Shown: positions 1 to 6,965 of the stretch, one piece after another | Numbering within the stretch: position 1 is the first letter of the stretch | Layout of the letters: every line of letters begins with the position of its first letter | DNA from: Candidatus Sulfurimonas marisnigri | GTDB lineage: Bacteria > Campylobacterota > Campylobacteria > Campylobacterales > Sulfurimonadaceae | Assembly: GCF_015265475.1 (NCBI RefSeq) | Contig: NZ_CP054493.1 | Span: 1,550,001 to 1,614,000 of the forward strand | DNA: 64,000 bases | Direction: 5' to 3' | Position numbers and translations under genes: made by a program | The notes under the pieces: model-generated | What the model saw: the letters and a program-made list of their open reading frames with translations, nothing else | The model's database searches: none | What the model was told of the DNA's origin: nothing

Positions 1-843
1 CGTCTTGGCGGAGAAGCTGTTTTAAATCAACTTATTGGAACACGTGAGCCTGAGGAGATTCACCCCTTTGGAATTAACCTCATTGGTGAGTACAACGTGA
101 CAGGCGACATGTGGCAATACACTCCTATACTTGAGAAGATTGGTATCAAAATAGTCTCAACTCTAGCCGGCGATGGAAGAGTTGAGAAAATCCAAACTGC
201 TCACAGGGCAAAACTAAATGTGATTGTATGTGCAAAATCTTTAGTAACACTCACTAGAAAAATGCAAGAGAGATATGGCATACCTTACATCTCTGTATCG
301 TTTTACGGAAAAAGAGACACATCAAACGCAATTATGTCAATCGTAAATGCTTTTGGCGATGAAGAGTTAACAAGAAAAGCAAAAATCATTATTGAAGAAG
401 AAGAAGCTGCTTTGGAAGAACGTCTGATTCCATATAGAAAAATCCTAAATGGTAAAAAAGCCATACTCAACACTGGCGGAAACAAGTCATGGTCAATAGC
501 TTCAGCGCTTCAAGATATAGGGATAGAAGTTGTTGCAACAAGTGTTAGAAAATCGACACTTGAAGATATCGAAATAGCAAAGCAATATGTAAAAATACTT
601 ATGAAAGTTCCAGCCAACGAACAGGCAAAACTAATAGATGAGCATAATGTAGATATTTTACTAGCGGGTGGAAGAAGTCTATACACTGCCATAAAGAAAA
701 AAGTAGCCTTTGTAGATGTTAACCAAGAGAAAAAACTAAGTTACGGAGCGTATGGTGGACTTGAAAACTTGGCAAAAGATGTTTGTGCAGCTGTAAACAA
801 CCCAGTTTTTAAAATAGTTGGAGAAGCTGCTCCTTGGGAGTAG
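1..843 (+). CDS. nifE: NifE, nitrogenase FeMo-cofactor scaffold subunit (3' part)
   Basis: Partial gene: the reading frame is open from the first base, so the N-terminal part lies outside the window and about 280 residues are present. NifE pairs with NifN to form the scaffold on which the nitrogenase FeMo-cofactor precursor is built in the cytoplasm. Family landmarks include GEYNVTGDMWQ near the start of the fragment, then AGDGR, VCAKSL, RYGIPY, TGGNKSWS and GGRSLYTA, with a PWE terminus. The TGGNKSWS/ALQDIG stretch favours NifE over NifD. Its usual partner nifN lies about 13 kb away on the other strand, so the nif genes here are in at least two blocks with accessory DNA between them. Confidence 0.93.
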   Translation, partial: RLGGEAVLNQLIGTREPEEIHPFGINLIGEYNVTGDMWQYTPILEKIGIKIVSTLAGDGRVEKIQTAHRAKLNVIVCAKSLVTLTRKMQERYGIPYISVSFYGKRDTSNAIMSIVNAFGDEELTRKAKIIIEEEEAALEERLIPYRKILNGKKAILNTGGNKSWSIASALQDIGIEVVATSVRKSTLEDIEIAKQYVKILMKVPANEQAKLIDEHNVDILLAGGRSLYTAIKKKVAFVDVNQEKKLSYGAYGGLENLAKDVCAAVNNPVFKIVGEAAPWE

Positions 844-901
844 ACATTTGTACATGTAGATATTAAGCTCGAACCTTCCATATAAAAAAATCATAAGTTG
901 T

Positions 902-935
902 AAAAAAGCTAAGTTACGGAGAGTAAGGTGTACTA
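902..935 (+). repeat. Short degenerate echo of the nifE 3' region
   Basis: These bases resemble positions 731-762 inside nifE. The 13-base core CTAAGTTACGGAG is identical, and most flanking bases also match (the segment for KLSYGAYGG). Here the frame is broken by a stop soon after KLSYGE. It may be the trace of a partial duplication or of another nif-family gene end. It sits 60 bases downstream of the nifE stop, where an accessory block begins. Confidence 0.45.
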
Positions 936-959
936 CGATTTATTATAAACTTAATATAC

Positions 960-1079
960 TTATTTTCTGTGAGCTATCCTAATTACGGATATAACTAAAA
1001 GGTTGTTTTCTTTTAAATAGATAATGCGATAATTACCAGCTCGTTTTCTAAATTTACCTTTGTGTGGAATGTCCCCTAT
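960..1079 (-). pseudogene. RelE/ParE-family toxin, C-terminal remnant
   Basis: Forty codons, including the TAA stop, read like the C-terminal half of a RelE/ParE superfamily toxin. The order is GDIPHKGKFRKRAGNYRIIY, then LKENNLLVISVIRIAHRK. The pattern R-x-G-x-Y-R-hydrophobic-x-Y followed by hydrophobic strands and HR near the end is typical of these mRNA interferases and gyrase poisons. No start codon or N-terminal helices remain: the fragment begins directly after the stop codon of the fic gene, in the same frame. No antitoxin is visible next to it. It is probably the residue of a toxin-antitoxin module truncated when fic arrived or the region was rearranged. The family call is good; function is presumably lost. 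Confidence 0.7.
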
Positions 1080-2210
1080 TTAATAGACAATATCATATCT
1101 GATATTTCTTCCTTGAGTACCTTCAATCTGATGTAAACAACCCAATTTCACAAGCTCTTGTATATCTCTTTTTGCTGTTGCCAAAGATGTTTTGGTCATT
1201 GCAACATATTTTTTTGTAGTAAGCCCGCCTTGAAATTCTCCTTCGTTATACTCTAATAACTTGCTCAGCACTTTTAATTGGCGCTGATTTAAAGTAATTT
1301 GACGCACCTTATCCCAAAACTTTGTTTTTTGTATAACTCTGTTGATCGCATCAAGTGTCTCTTGAAGTGAGTCGTTAAATCTATCTAAATACCATAATAC
1401 CCAAGCTGTACAATCTAAATCTGGATTGTCTATCAAGTTTTGAGACATCTCTAGTTTGTCATAATAATTTTTACGATCTTTTGCTATTGCACTAGAGATA
1501 GAAAAATATTTATATTCTATCCCAAAATCTTTTGAGATTATGTAATCACTTATGATTCTTGCCATTCTGCCATTGCCGTCATCATAAGGGTGAGTAGTTA
1601 CAAACCATAAATGTGCTATCGCGCTTTTAATATAGATATCGTCATCGCTTGTATTAATATACTTCAACAAAGCATCCACATCATTATCTATTCTCTTAGC
1701 AGGCACTCCTACGAAATGTACTTTTTCTTTGCCAATTACGCCTGAGACAATTTGCATGTCATCATAATCACGAAACACTCCCAGTTTGATTTTAGTAAAA
1801 CGGCTTGGAGTCTGGGAAAGAAGTGAAATATGCCATTTATGTAAACGCTCTAATTCTAGTGGCGTTGTGTTGAGTATGGTATCCATTAAAATATCCGCGA
1901 GAGAGTCAGTGTGATGGGTAGACTTGTCATATACTTTGTCAAATGTTGCATCTAGTTTTTTTCTTATTGAAGATCTTACACTCTCTCTTTGAAGATGTTC
2001 CCCCTCTATTGCAGAAGTGGAAACAATCTCGCTTGTAAAAAGATCTATCTTAATGTTGGTTTGAGTATCTTTATCAAGAAGCGTGATTAATGCTTTTACT
2101 TGACCTATACTCTGAGATATTTGTGTGATTTTAGGAAGAAGCTCACGAAGGTTATAATTAAATTTTGGATAATTGGGATGTTGCCAAATCCATAGTTGTT
2201 TCTTTTTCAT
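1080..2210 (-). CDS. Fic family protein (putative AMP transferase)
   Basis: Fic proteins transfer AMP or another nucleotide moiety to a hydroxyl side chain of a target protein. The active-site motif HPYDDGNGRMAR is complete at about residues 207-218: catalytic His207, acidic residue, GNGR anion hole. An auto-inhibitory helix motif of the S/T-x3-E-G type is visible as TSAIEG near residue 65, so this is a self-inhibited Fic with its helix N-terminal to the core. The N-terminus (WIWQHPNYPKF) matches the DUF4172 module often joined to Fic. The last 60 or so residues look like a winged helix, suggesting DNA binding or autoregulation. The start is well supported by TGAGG five bases upstream of the ATG. 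No partner gene is present; target unknown. Confidence 0.9.
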   Translation of the reverse strand: MKKKQLWIWQHPNYPKFNYNLRELLPKITQISQSIGQVKALITLLDKDTQTNIKIDLFTSEIVSTSAIEGEHLQRESVRSSIRKKLDATFDKVYDKSTHHTDSLADILMDTILNTTPLELERLHKWHISLLSQTPSRFTKIKLGVFRDYDDMQIVSGVIGKEKVHFVGVPAKRIDNDVDALLKYINTSDDDIYIKSAIAHLWFVTTHPYDDGNGRMARIISDYIISKDFGIEYKYFSISSAIAKDRKNYYDKLEMSQNLIDNPDLDCTAWVLWYLDRFNDSLQETLDAINRVIQKTKFWDKVRQITLNQRQLKVLSKLLEYNEGEFQGGLTTKKYVAMTKTSLATAKRDIQELVKLGCLHQIEGTQGRNIRYDIVY

Positions 2211-2252
2211 TTTTACCTCATGAGCTGATTAGTTTTCTAATCGTATCATTAT

Positions 2253-2283
2253 ATGAGCTACTTGTCAATTATAAATAGCTCAT
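2253..2283 (-). promoter_or_regulatory. Inverted repeat and likely promoter upstream of fic
   Basis: A perfect 8-base inverted repeat, ATGAGCTA and TAGCTCAT, is separated by 15 bases. Read on the minus strand, a TTGACA hexamer lies inside the repeat and TATAAT just beyond it, so an operator would cover the core promoter of fic. A second small hairpin (GATTAG-TTTT-CTAATC) lies between this and the start codon. The winged-helix C-terminus of the Fic protein makes autoregulation plausible, but that is inference. Confidence 0.45.
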
Positions 2284-2526
2284 ATTTTAGATAGTTCCAA
2301 ATGTTACTGGTTGTGGAACTTTCTAGACCGTAAAATAAATTGTGTAAACCCACTTCTTATCCATTAAGCAATTGGTATTTTAGGATATATATGGCAGTTT
2401 CCAGTATCCGAAGCCATTACATTTAATTCATAAAACTGTTTATTTATAACTCACATTGCTTTATGTAAAGTGATGAAATCTATTACTTTCAGAGTAAGAA
2501 TCTAGTGATATGAAAGTACAACTTAG
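2284..2526. other. Gap between fic and the ankyrin gene
   Basis: No convincing gene is seen here. Apart from the fic promoter region at its edge and the short repeat A copy near the middle, it is AT-rich non-coding sequence. It should contain the end of the transcript from the downstream ankyrin gene, but no clear hairpin with a T run was recognised. Confidence 0.4.
2398..2416 (+). repeat. Short intergenic repeat A, copy 1
   Basis: The 19-base sequence TTTCCAGTATCCGAAGCCA recurs with one mismatch at 5407-5425. The two copies flank the ankyrin gene in the same orientation, about 3 kb apart. Confidence 0.6.
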
Positions 2527-5217
2527 TTATTTACTCTTATCTTCTAGACTTTGCACATGTTCTCTTAATAATACTAAAAGTTCTTGTTTTGCTTTTAGAT
2601 GACACTCTTTCTCAGTTATTTCTATAGCATCCAAACCTTTCTTATCACGAATATTGATATCTGCATTATGCTCAAGTAAATATTTAGCAACTTGAATTGA
2701 TTCGGGATGAGAACATCTTGCAACGGTATGCATTAGTGGTGTTCTTTCTGTTAATGTATCTTGAATATTAACATATGCACCATCTTTTATAAATAACATA
2801 AGCTCTTTATCTAGATTCCATTTAGCAGCAATATTTGTGGGTGTCATTCCTTTATAAATTGGAGTTTTAAAATTTGCACCTTTTTCAACTAGGAGTTTTG
2901 TAACATCAAAATAACGATATGCCAAAGCATGTATTAAGGGTGTCCTTTCACTATTGTTTTTTGCTTCAATATCCGCACCATTATCAAGAAGAAGATTAAT
3001 GGCTTCTATATTGTTTTTACTAACAGCAGTAAATAACAACCTGTTTTTTTCTATAAGTGAGACTTCTTTATTTGTTCCAATTTTTAATAAGATTTTTAAT
3101 TTTTCTATATCACTATGTACTATGGCGTGTTTTAGTGGAGATGGCTTTGATGAATTTTTATTATTATTATTATTATTATTATACTTTATTACAAAGCTCA
3201 CTGGAGCCTTTTCTTCAAGATGTTTTTTAAGGTAAGCCATTTGCATAATTTTTACGATTTTCTCTGCTGTACGATAATTAATATAGTCGTATACATATTT
3301 TTTTTCATTATTTTGTATACTAATATCTGCCCCTAGTTTTAGAAAAAACTGAACATCTTTAAAAGAGCCATTTTTAAATGCTTCAAAAAGAATGGTTTCA
3401 CCATTTGAATTACGTTCATTAATATCTGAACCATTTTTTATTAAATAATTAATCATAGATGCTTTCTTCTGATGGTAAGCGTATAACAATGGAGTTTCTT
3501 TAAAATTATTTTTTGTATGAATATTCGCTCCATATTGTAAAAGTAATTTTAGAGCTTTTTTGTTCTCATAACTTACAGCAAAAAATAACGGCGTTGCACC
3601 ATACCTATTTTTTGCCTCTACATTTGCACCTTTATCAAGTAACTTTTTCATAATATTGAGATTATCTAAAGATATTGACATATGTAAAGCTGTTGTACGA
3701 TTGTTATTGTAGTCATTAACATTTATATTATTTTGCAATAGTAAATCGACTTTGTTTTCATCATTTTTATAAACTGCATGCATCAACTCTGTCCAACTAT
3801 CTTTATCAGTATATGATTTCTCTGTATAAACAATTTTCTTTCCATATTGCGTAAGAACTTTTTCTACTTTAAAATTTGGATTCTTAAGTTTTTTTCTCTC
3901 CATCCAAAGAGCATTTCTAATTCTATAGGGTACATCATTATCAAAGTAATCAAAAATAGTTTTGCCATACTTGTCTTTATGCATAATATCTGCACCAGCT
4001 TTTATAAAAAGGTTTAGATAATACAAATTATTTAATTTGATGGCATAAAAAAGTGGTGTTTTTCCTTCGGAGTCAATAGTATTAATATCTGCTAGATGAT
4101 TAATTCCCTTAAATGGTTCTAGCTTTTTAGCCATTCTAAACAGACGTTTTTCAGCTTCTTTCTTTTTACTTACCATACGTTCTTTATGAGTCTGATAAGG
4201 TTTACACTCATTACATGATTCAGTAACTTGCTTCAACCACTCTTCACGTTTAATATAATGTTTTTTCAGTTCTTTCATTGGACGTTGTCTTGAAGACGTC
4301 AAGTCTTCAGTGTATTTTTTAACATATTTAGGCAGAAAATTTGTATAAAGCTCTGAACTTGACTGTTTTTTTAAACATGGATTAGTATGTAAACCACCCC
4401 ATAGGTCTGTGATATCATCTTGAATATTATTTACCATATTAAGATCATATAAATAAAATTTACGCCCCATATGATCTTCATTTTTACGTACAGATTTTCG
4501 TAATGTGGCAGTTGGAGTAAGTTCATATCGAATTGCTTTGCGAATTTGGCTACCTTCTTCAATCCACTTATCATTACCGTTAAGTTTTATACTACGACGC
4601 ATACAATCCATACTCATATCTTTTTCTACATCAAAACGAAATATATCAATCATACTTTTAGCATTAATGAAACTTTCATAAGATTTCTTATACTCATTAA
4701 GATAAAAATTTATGATTGGATCATCGTACTTCTTCAAGATAGGTGCTTTTGGCTTTCTTACATTACTAATATCATTGGGTATAGAAATATTTGTTGTGCT
4801 GTTACATAAAAAAAAGTCTTTAAGTTCATTAGTATTGTTTCCATCAACTTTCATTTTCATAGCTATTGTTGTTAGCCACCATTCCATTGAATTTTTTATG
4901 CCATGTTTGTAATCTTCCTCATTACCTGATGATTTGATCTCATCAAATATAAATTCATATAGTTTTCTAAAATGCTTCCCTGTAATGTGTTTTTCCAAAC
5001 AATCAGATAGTCTTATCGTTATCAGACCCTCCATAAGATTTTGTCCATCTGCATTAAATGTTACCTTTTTTGTTGCTGATAAAAGTTGCTGCATCTCATA
5101 TTTAACAGAATTGTTGTAATCAAGGGAATTTATGTAATCATTTGTTTTAGTGAATGTGAACTCGTTAACAGCTAAGAGACTAGTGTAAAATAGTATTAAT
5201 ATTGTGTAAAGTTTCAT
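2527..5217 (-). CDS. Exported ankyrin-repeat protein
   Basis: An 896-residue protein with a hydrophobic N-terminal signal (MKLYTILILFYTSLLAVN), so probably periplasmic or surface-exposed. Residues 20-370 are not recognised; they contain several Cys pairs (for example CNEC) and charged helices. From about residue 380 to 880 there are roughly eleven ankyrin repeats, recognisable by TPLxxA or TALHxx followed by LLxxGAxI. They are split by a less regular stretch of about 60 residues that contains seven consecutive Asn. Ankyrin arrays bind other proteins; no enzyme domain is visible. An AAGG sequence precedes the ATG. The gene stands alone between copies of a short repeat, so it may be a recently acquired module. 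Possible roles (envelope scaffold, effector, interbacterial factor) cannot be separated from sequence alone. Confidence 0.85.
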   Translation of the reverse strand: MKLYTILILFYTSLLAVNEFTFTKTNDYINSLDYNNSVKYEMQQLLSATKKVTFNADGQNLMEGLITIRLSDCLEKHITGKHFRKLYEFIFDEIKSSGNEEDYKHGIKNSMEWWLTTIAMKMKVDGNNTNELKDFFLCNSTTNISIPNDISNVRKPKAPILKKYDDPIINFYLNEYKKSYESFINAKSMIDIFRFDVEKDMSMDCMRRSIKLNGNDKWIEEGSQIRKAIRYELTPTATLRKSVRKNEDHMGRKFYLYDLNMVNNIQDDITDLWGGLHTNPCLKKQSSSELYTNFLPKYVKKYTEDLTSSRQRPMKELKKHYIKREEWLKQVTESCNECKPYQTHKERMVSKKKEAEKRLFRMAKKLEPFKGINHLADINTIDSEGKTPLFYAIKLNNLYYLNLFIKAGADIMHKDKYGKTIFDYFDNDVPYRIRNALWMERKKLKNPNFKVEKVLTQYGKKIVYTEKSYTDKDSWTELMHAVYKNDENKVDLLLQNNINVNDYNNNRTTALHMSISLDNLNIMKKLLDKGANVEAKNRYGATPLFFAVSYENKKALKLLLQYGANIHTKNNFKETPLLYAYHQKKASMINYLIKNGSDINERNSNGETILFEAFKNGSFKDVQFFLKLGADISIQNNEKKYVYDYINYRTAEKIVKIMQMAYLKKHLEEKAPVSFVIKYNNNNNNNKNSSKPSPLKHAIVHSDIEKLKILLKIGTNKEVSLIEKNRLLFTAVSKNNIEAINLLLDNGADIEAKNNSERTPLIHALAYRYFDVTKLLVEKGANFKTPIYKGMTPTNIAAKWNLDKELMLFIKDGAYVNIQDTLTERTPLMHTVARCSHPESIQVAKYLLEHNADINIRDKKGLDAIEITEKECHLKAKQELLVLLREHVQSLEDKSK
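3158..3181. repeat. (TTA)8 microsatellite inside the ankyrin gene
   Basis: Eight tandem TTA units encode the Asn run on the minus strand. Because the unit is three bases, changes in copy number would alter the length of the Asn linker between ankyrin blocks without shifting the frame. Confidence 0.9.
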
Positions 5218-5406
5218 TATAAACCTTTTTAATTATAAACAACAATATACCATAATATTTTGTCAATTTTAAATATCTGTATTATTATTAAAAATGAATA
5301 CATATGTGCCCAAGAATGACTAACTATAAAGAAGTTGAAAATTTTTTATAGAGTTACAAAGTCCTTGTTTACAGTCTTTTGTAGTTTTTATTATGTTGTT
5401 TTATAA
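5218..5406. other. Gap upstream of the ankyrin gene
   Basis: AT-rich sequence holding the ankyrin gene promoter on the minus strand. No gene or clear structure is seen here. The rest of the gap, up to the toxin-antitoxin operon, carries repeats, a hairpin and a resolvase remnant listed separately. Confidence 0.4.
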
Positions 5407-5425
5407 TTTCCAGTATCCGGAGCCA
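5407..5425 (+). repeat. Short intergenic repeat A, copy 2
   Basis: This copy, TTTCCAGTATCCGGAGCCA, differs from the one at 2398-2416 at a single base. It is followed 14 bases later by repeat B. Confidence 0.6.
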
Positions 5426-5438
5426 CACTAAACTTAAA

Positions 5439-5463
5439 CCTCATAACCTCTTATATTTGGAAC
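5439..5463 (+). repeat. Short intergenic repeat B, copy 1
   Basis: A 25-base sequence beginning CCTCATAA and ending TATATTTGGAAC recurs with one mismatch at 8931-8955. The stretch after each copy contains further GGAAC/GTTCC half-sites. The two copies bracket the resolvase remnant, the toxin-antitoxin pair and the histidine kinase gene. Confidence 0.6.
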
Positions 5464-5517
5464 AATTTTTAGTAACGGGAAGATTGCTCCAAAGTAAGTT
5501 GAATTTTGGAACATTAT

Positions 5518-5545
5518 GAAGTAGTCAATTTGACTACTTCTTTTT
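5518..5545 (+). terminator. Hairpin with T run, no obvious + strand gene upstream
   Basis: GAAGTAGTC pairs perfectly with GACTACTTC around a 5-base loop, followed by five T on the + strand. This is the form of an intrinsic terminator for + strand transcription. No + strand gene lies upstream within the gap; on the minus strand the T run is missing. It may end a small RNA or the remnant of a lost gene, or act only as a weak terminator for the resolvase remnant. Confidence 0.55.
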
Positions 5546-5681
5546 AGCTACATCTTTAATAGCTCTATAAATCTTCCAAATTGAACGCCTTTTTTCTTTG
5601 CAGCTTCAATCCCTTCCTTAACACGCTCACTAATGAGATCTCGTTCAGCTAGAAGTTGAAACTCTTGCATAACCTACATTC
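5546..5681 (-). pseudogene. Serine resolvase/invertase remnant with internal deletion
   Basis: The gene keeps both ends of the catalytic domain of a small serine recombinase but has lost the middle. After AAGGAG and an ATG it reads MNVGYARVSTSS, the conserved N-terminus with the nucleophilic Ser, and then stops. In the next frame, overlapping the same bases, it continues LLAERDLISERVKEGIEAAK and then KKGVQFGR, the end of the catalytic domain and the long E helix. The C-terminal DNA-binding domain is absent. An out-of-frame deletion of roughly 100 codons explains this. Such recombinases mark plasmids, transposons and integrated elements, so this is physical evidence that the surrounding block was once mobile. 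Confidence 0.85.
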
Positions 5682-5740
5682 ATAGTTGACTCCTTTATTA
5701 TGAATAGATTAACTATAACATTTTGTAAATTAGTACTTAT

Positions 5741-5784
5741 TTGCTATTTTAATCCGAATATCGTATAATTATAAAAAAGGAGGG
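5741..5784 (+). promoter_or_regulatory. Promoter and ribosome binding site of the AbiEii-type operon
   Basis: TTGCTA and TATAAT (5764-5769) are separated by 17 bases, a good sigma-70 arrangement. A strong AAGGAGGG follows, six bases before the ATG. The short leader leaves little room for an attenuator; autorepression by the first gene product would be expected for a toxin-antitoxin pair. Confidence 0.6.
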
Positions 5785-5789
5785 TACTT

Positions 5790-6182
5790 ATGAAAACTAA
5801 AGATATATTTGATGTATTTGGTATTGCTCCATCTACATTATCTGACTGGAGTAAAGAAGATAACAAAAAGTATACCCTTGCTCAGCTGCTTAAAAATATG
5901 AGCATGGATGATGTTAAAGATATCTTATCAAAGGAACAAAACTCTCAATCAAAGCCAGTGATGCTTTTATCAACGGTGAATTGTTCTATAGGAAATAAAA
6001 AAAAGCATTTTACACTTACTGGTTTAAAAAATCTGTTTTATAAAAAAGAGCCTTTAGATGTGTATGATAAATATGCACTTAAAACTATAAAGAATGAAGC
6101 ATTAGAAGAAGAGATAGTTGATTTTAGAAACTACTATAGAATATCTCCTAAGAGAGTTGAAACAGTATTGGCTTCATTATGA
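5790..6182 (+). CDS. Small helix-turn-helix-like protein, probable antitoxin
   Basis: A 130-residue protein of no family I can name. Residues 1-25 (KDIFDVFGIAPSTLSDWSKED) look like a short helix-turn-helix of the kind seen in phage and plasmid regulators. A basic central stretch follows, and an acidic helix near the end (ALEEEIVDF). It overlaps the AbiEii-type gene by four bases (ATGA), so translation is coupled. By position it is the antitoxin. It is much shorter than the usual AbiEi antitoxin and shows no similarity to it that I can see, so the pairing may represent a different antitoxin class. The assignment is inferred from position and coupling. Confidence 0.6.
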   Translation: MKTKDIFDVFGIAPSTLSDWSKEDNKKYTLAQLLKNMSMDDVKDILSKEQNSQSKPVMLLSTVNCSIGNKKKHFTLTGLKNLFYKKEPLDVYDKYALKTIKNEALEEEIVDFRNYYRISPKRVETVLASL

Positions 6183-6877
6183 AAAATATTGAATTTATAA
6201 AAGAACATTACAGTGAACAGATACACGCTTTAAACAGTTTTATTGAAGATGCTTACAGTTCCTTACCAAATAAAGACTACTCTACAATCAGGTTTGGTGG
6301 TGGAACTGCATTAGCTATATACTATTTTCAACACAGACTTAGTTTTGATATTGACTTATTTGTGACTGATGTACAAATATTAAACTACCTTAGCCCAAAG
6401 CACTGGATAGATGAAACAAATAAATTTAATACTAGCAAGTACATTGATCTATCAAACCACATAAGAGTATTGGAGAAGAAGAATAATATAAAAATCGACG
6501 TATTGGTCTCCCAAAATGCTTCATCTGACTATTTACTTGACAATTCAAAAGTCATTTTTACCAGTGATGTATATGTTGAGAGCATAGAAGATATTATTGC
6601 TAAGAAAATAGTTTATAGACGAAATGATAATCTTACAAGAGACATTATAGATATCGCCATAGCTATAAAGTTAAAAGATGGCATCCTGCAAAATATGCTT
6701 GAGAGAGGCTTGATTAATGAACTAGATTTGAAAGAGTTAAAAACTTCATTGGAAGAGTTGGATAAAAAAACTTTTGAAGAAGAGATAGAAATTGTAGCGC
6801 CTTTTGAAAATTACATAAATGATGCTAAAAATGCTCCTGAGATTATAAAGCAAGAATGTCAAAAAATATTAACTTAG
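6179..6877 (+). CDS. AbiEii/AbiGii-type nucleotidyltransferase toxin
   Basis: A 232-residue protein of the AbiEii family, toxins with a nucleotidyltransferase fold that arrest growth, in some members by adding nucleotides to tRNA acceptor ends. The first motif is GGGTALAIYYFQHRLSFDID: a GG(T/S) loop and two catalytic Asp in D-x-D. A third acidic residue is present in KIDVLV. The family-typical block ESIEDIIAKKIVYRR...RDIIDIA follows near residue 140. The catalytic residues all look intact, so the toxin is probably active and needs its upstream partner. The gene lies beside a broken resolvase in an accessory block, consistent with a plasmid-stability or anti-phage module. Confidence 0.88.
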   Translation: MKNIEFIKEHYSEQIHALNSFIEDAYSSLPNKDYSTIRFGGGTALAIYYFQHRLSFDIDLFVTDVQILNYLSPKHWIDETNKFNTSKYIDLSNHIRVLEKKNNIKIDVLVSQNASSDYLLDNSKVIFTSDVYVESIEDIIAKKIVYRRNDNLTRDIIDIAIAIKLKDGILQNMLERGLINELDLKELKTSLEELDKKTFEEEIEIVAPFENYINDAKNAPEIIKQECQKILT

Positions 6878-6965
6878 ATGTGCTTCTGTGGAGTTCGTTT
6901 GTTCCAAAAAGAAGCGGTTGTGACATAATGAAAAAAAACGGGCTCCTGAATAATAAACCTTTAAA

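Noticed and set aside
3158-3181. (TTA)8 and nearby tandem structure as a CRISPR array
   Set aside because: It is a simple triplet microsatellite inside a coding frame, with no spacers and no cas genes nearby.
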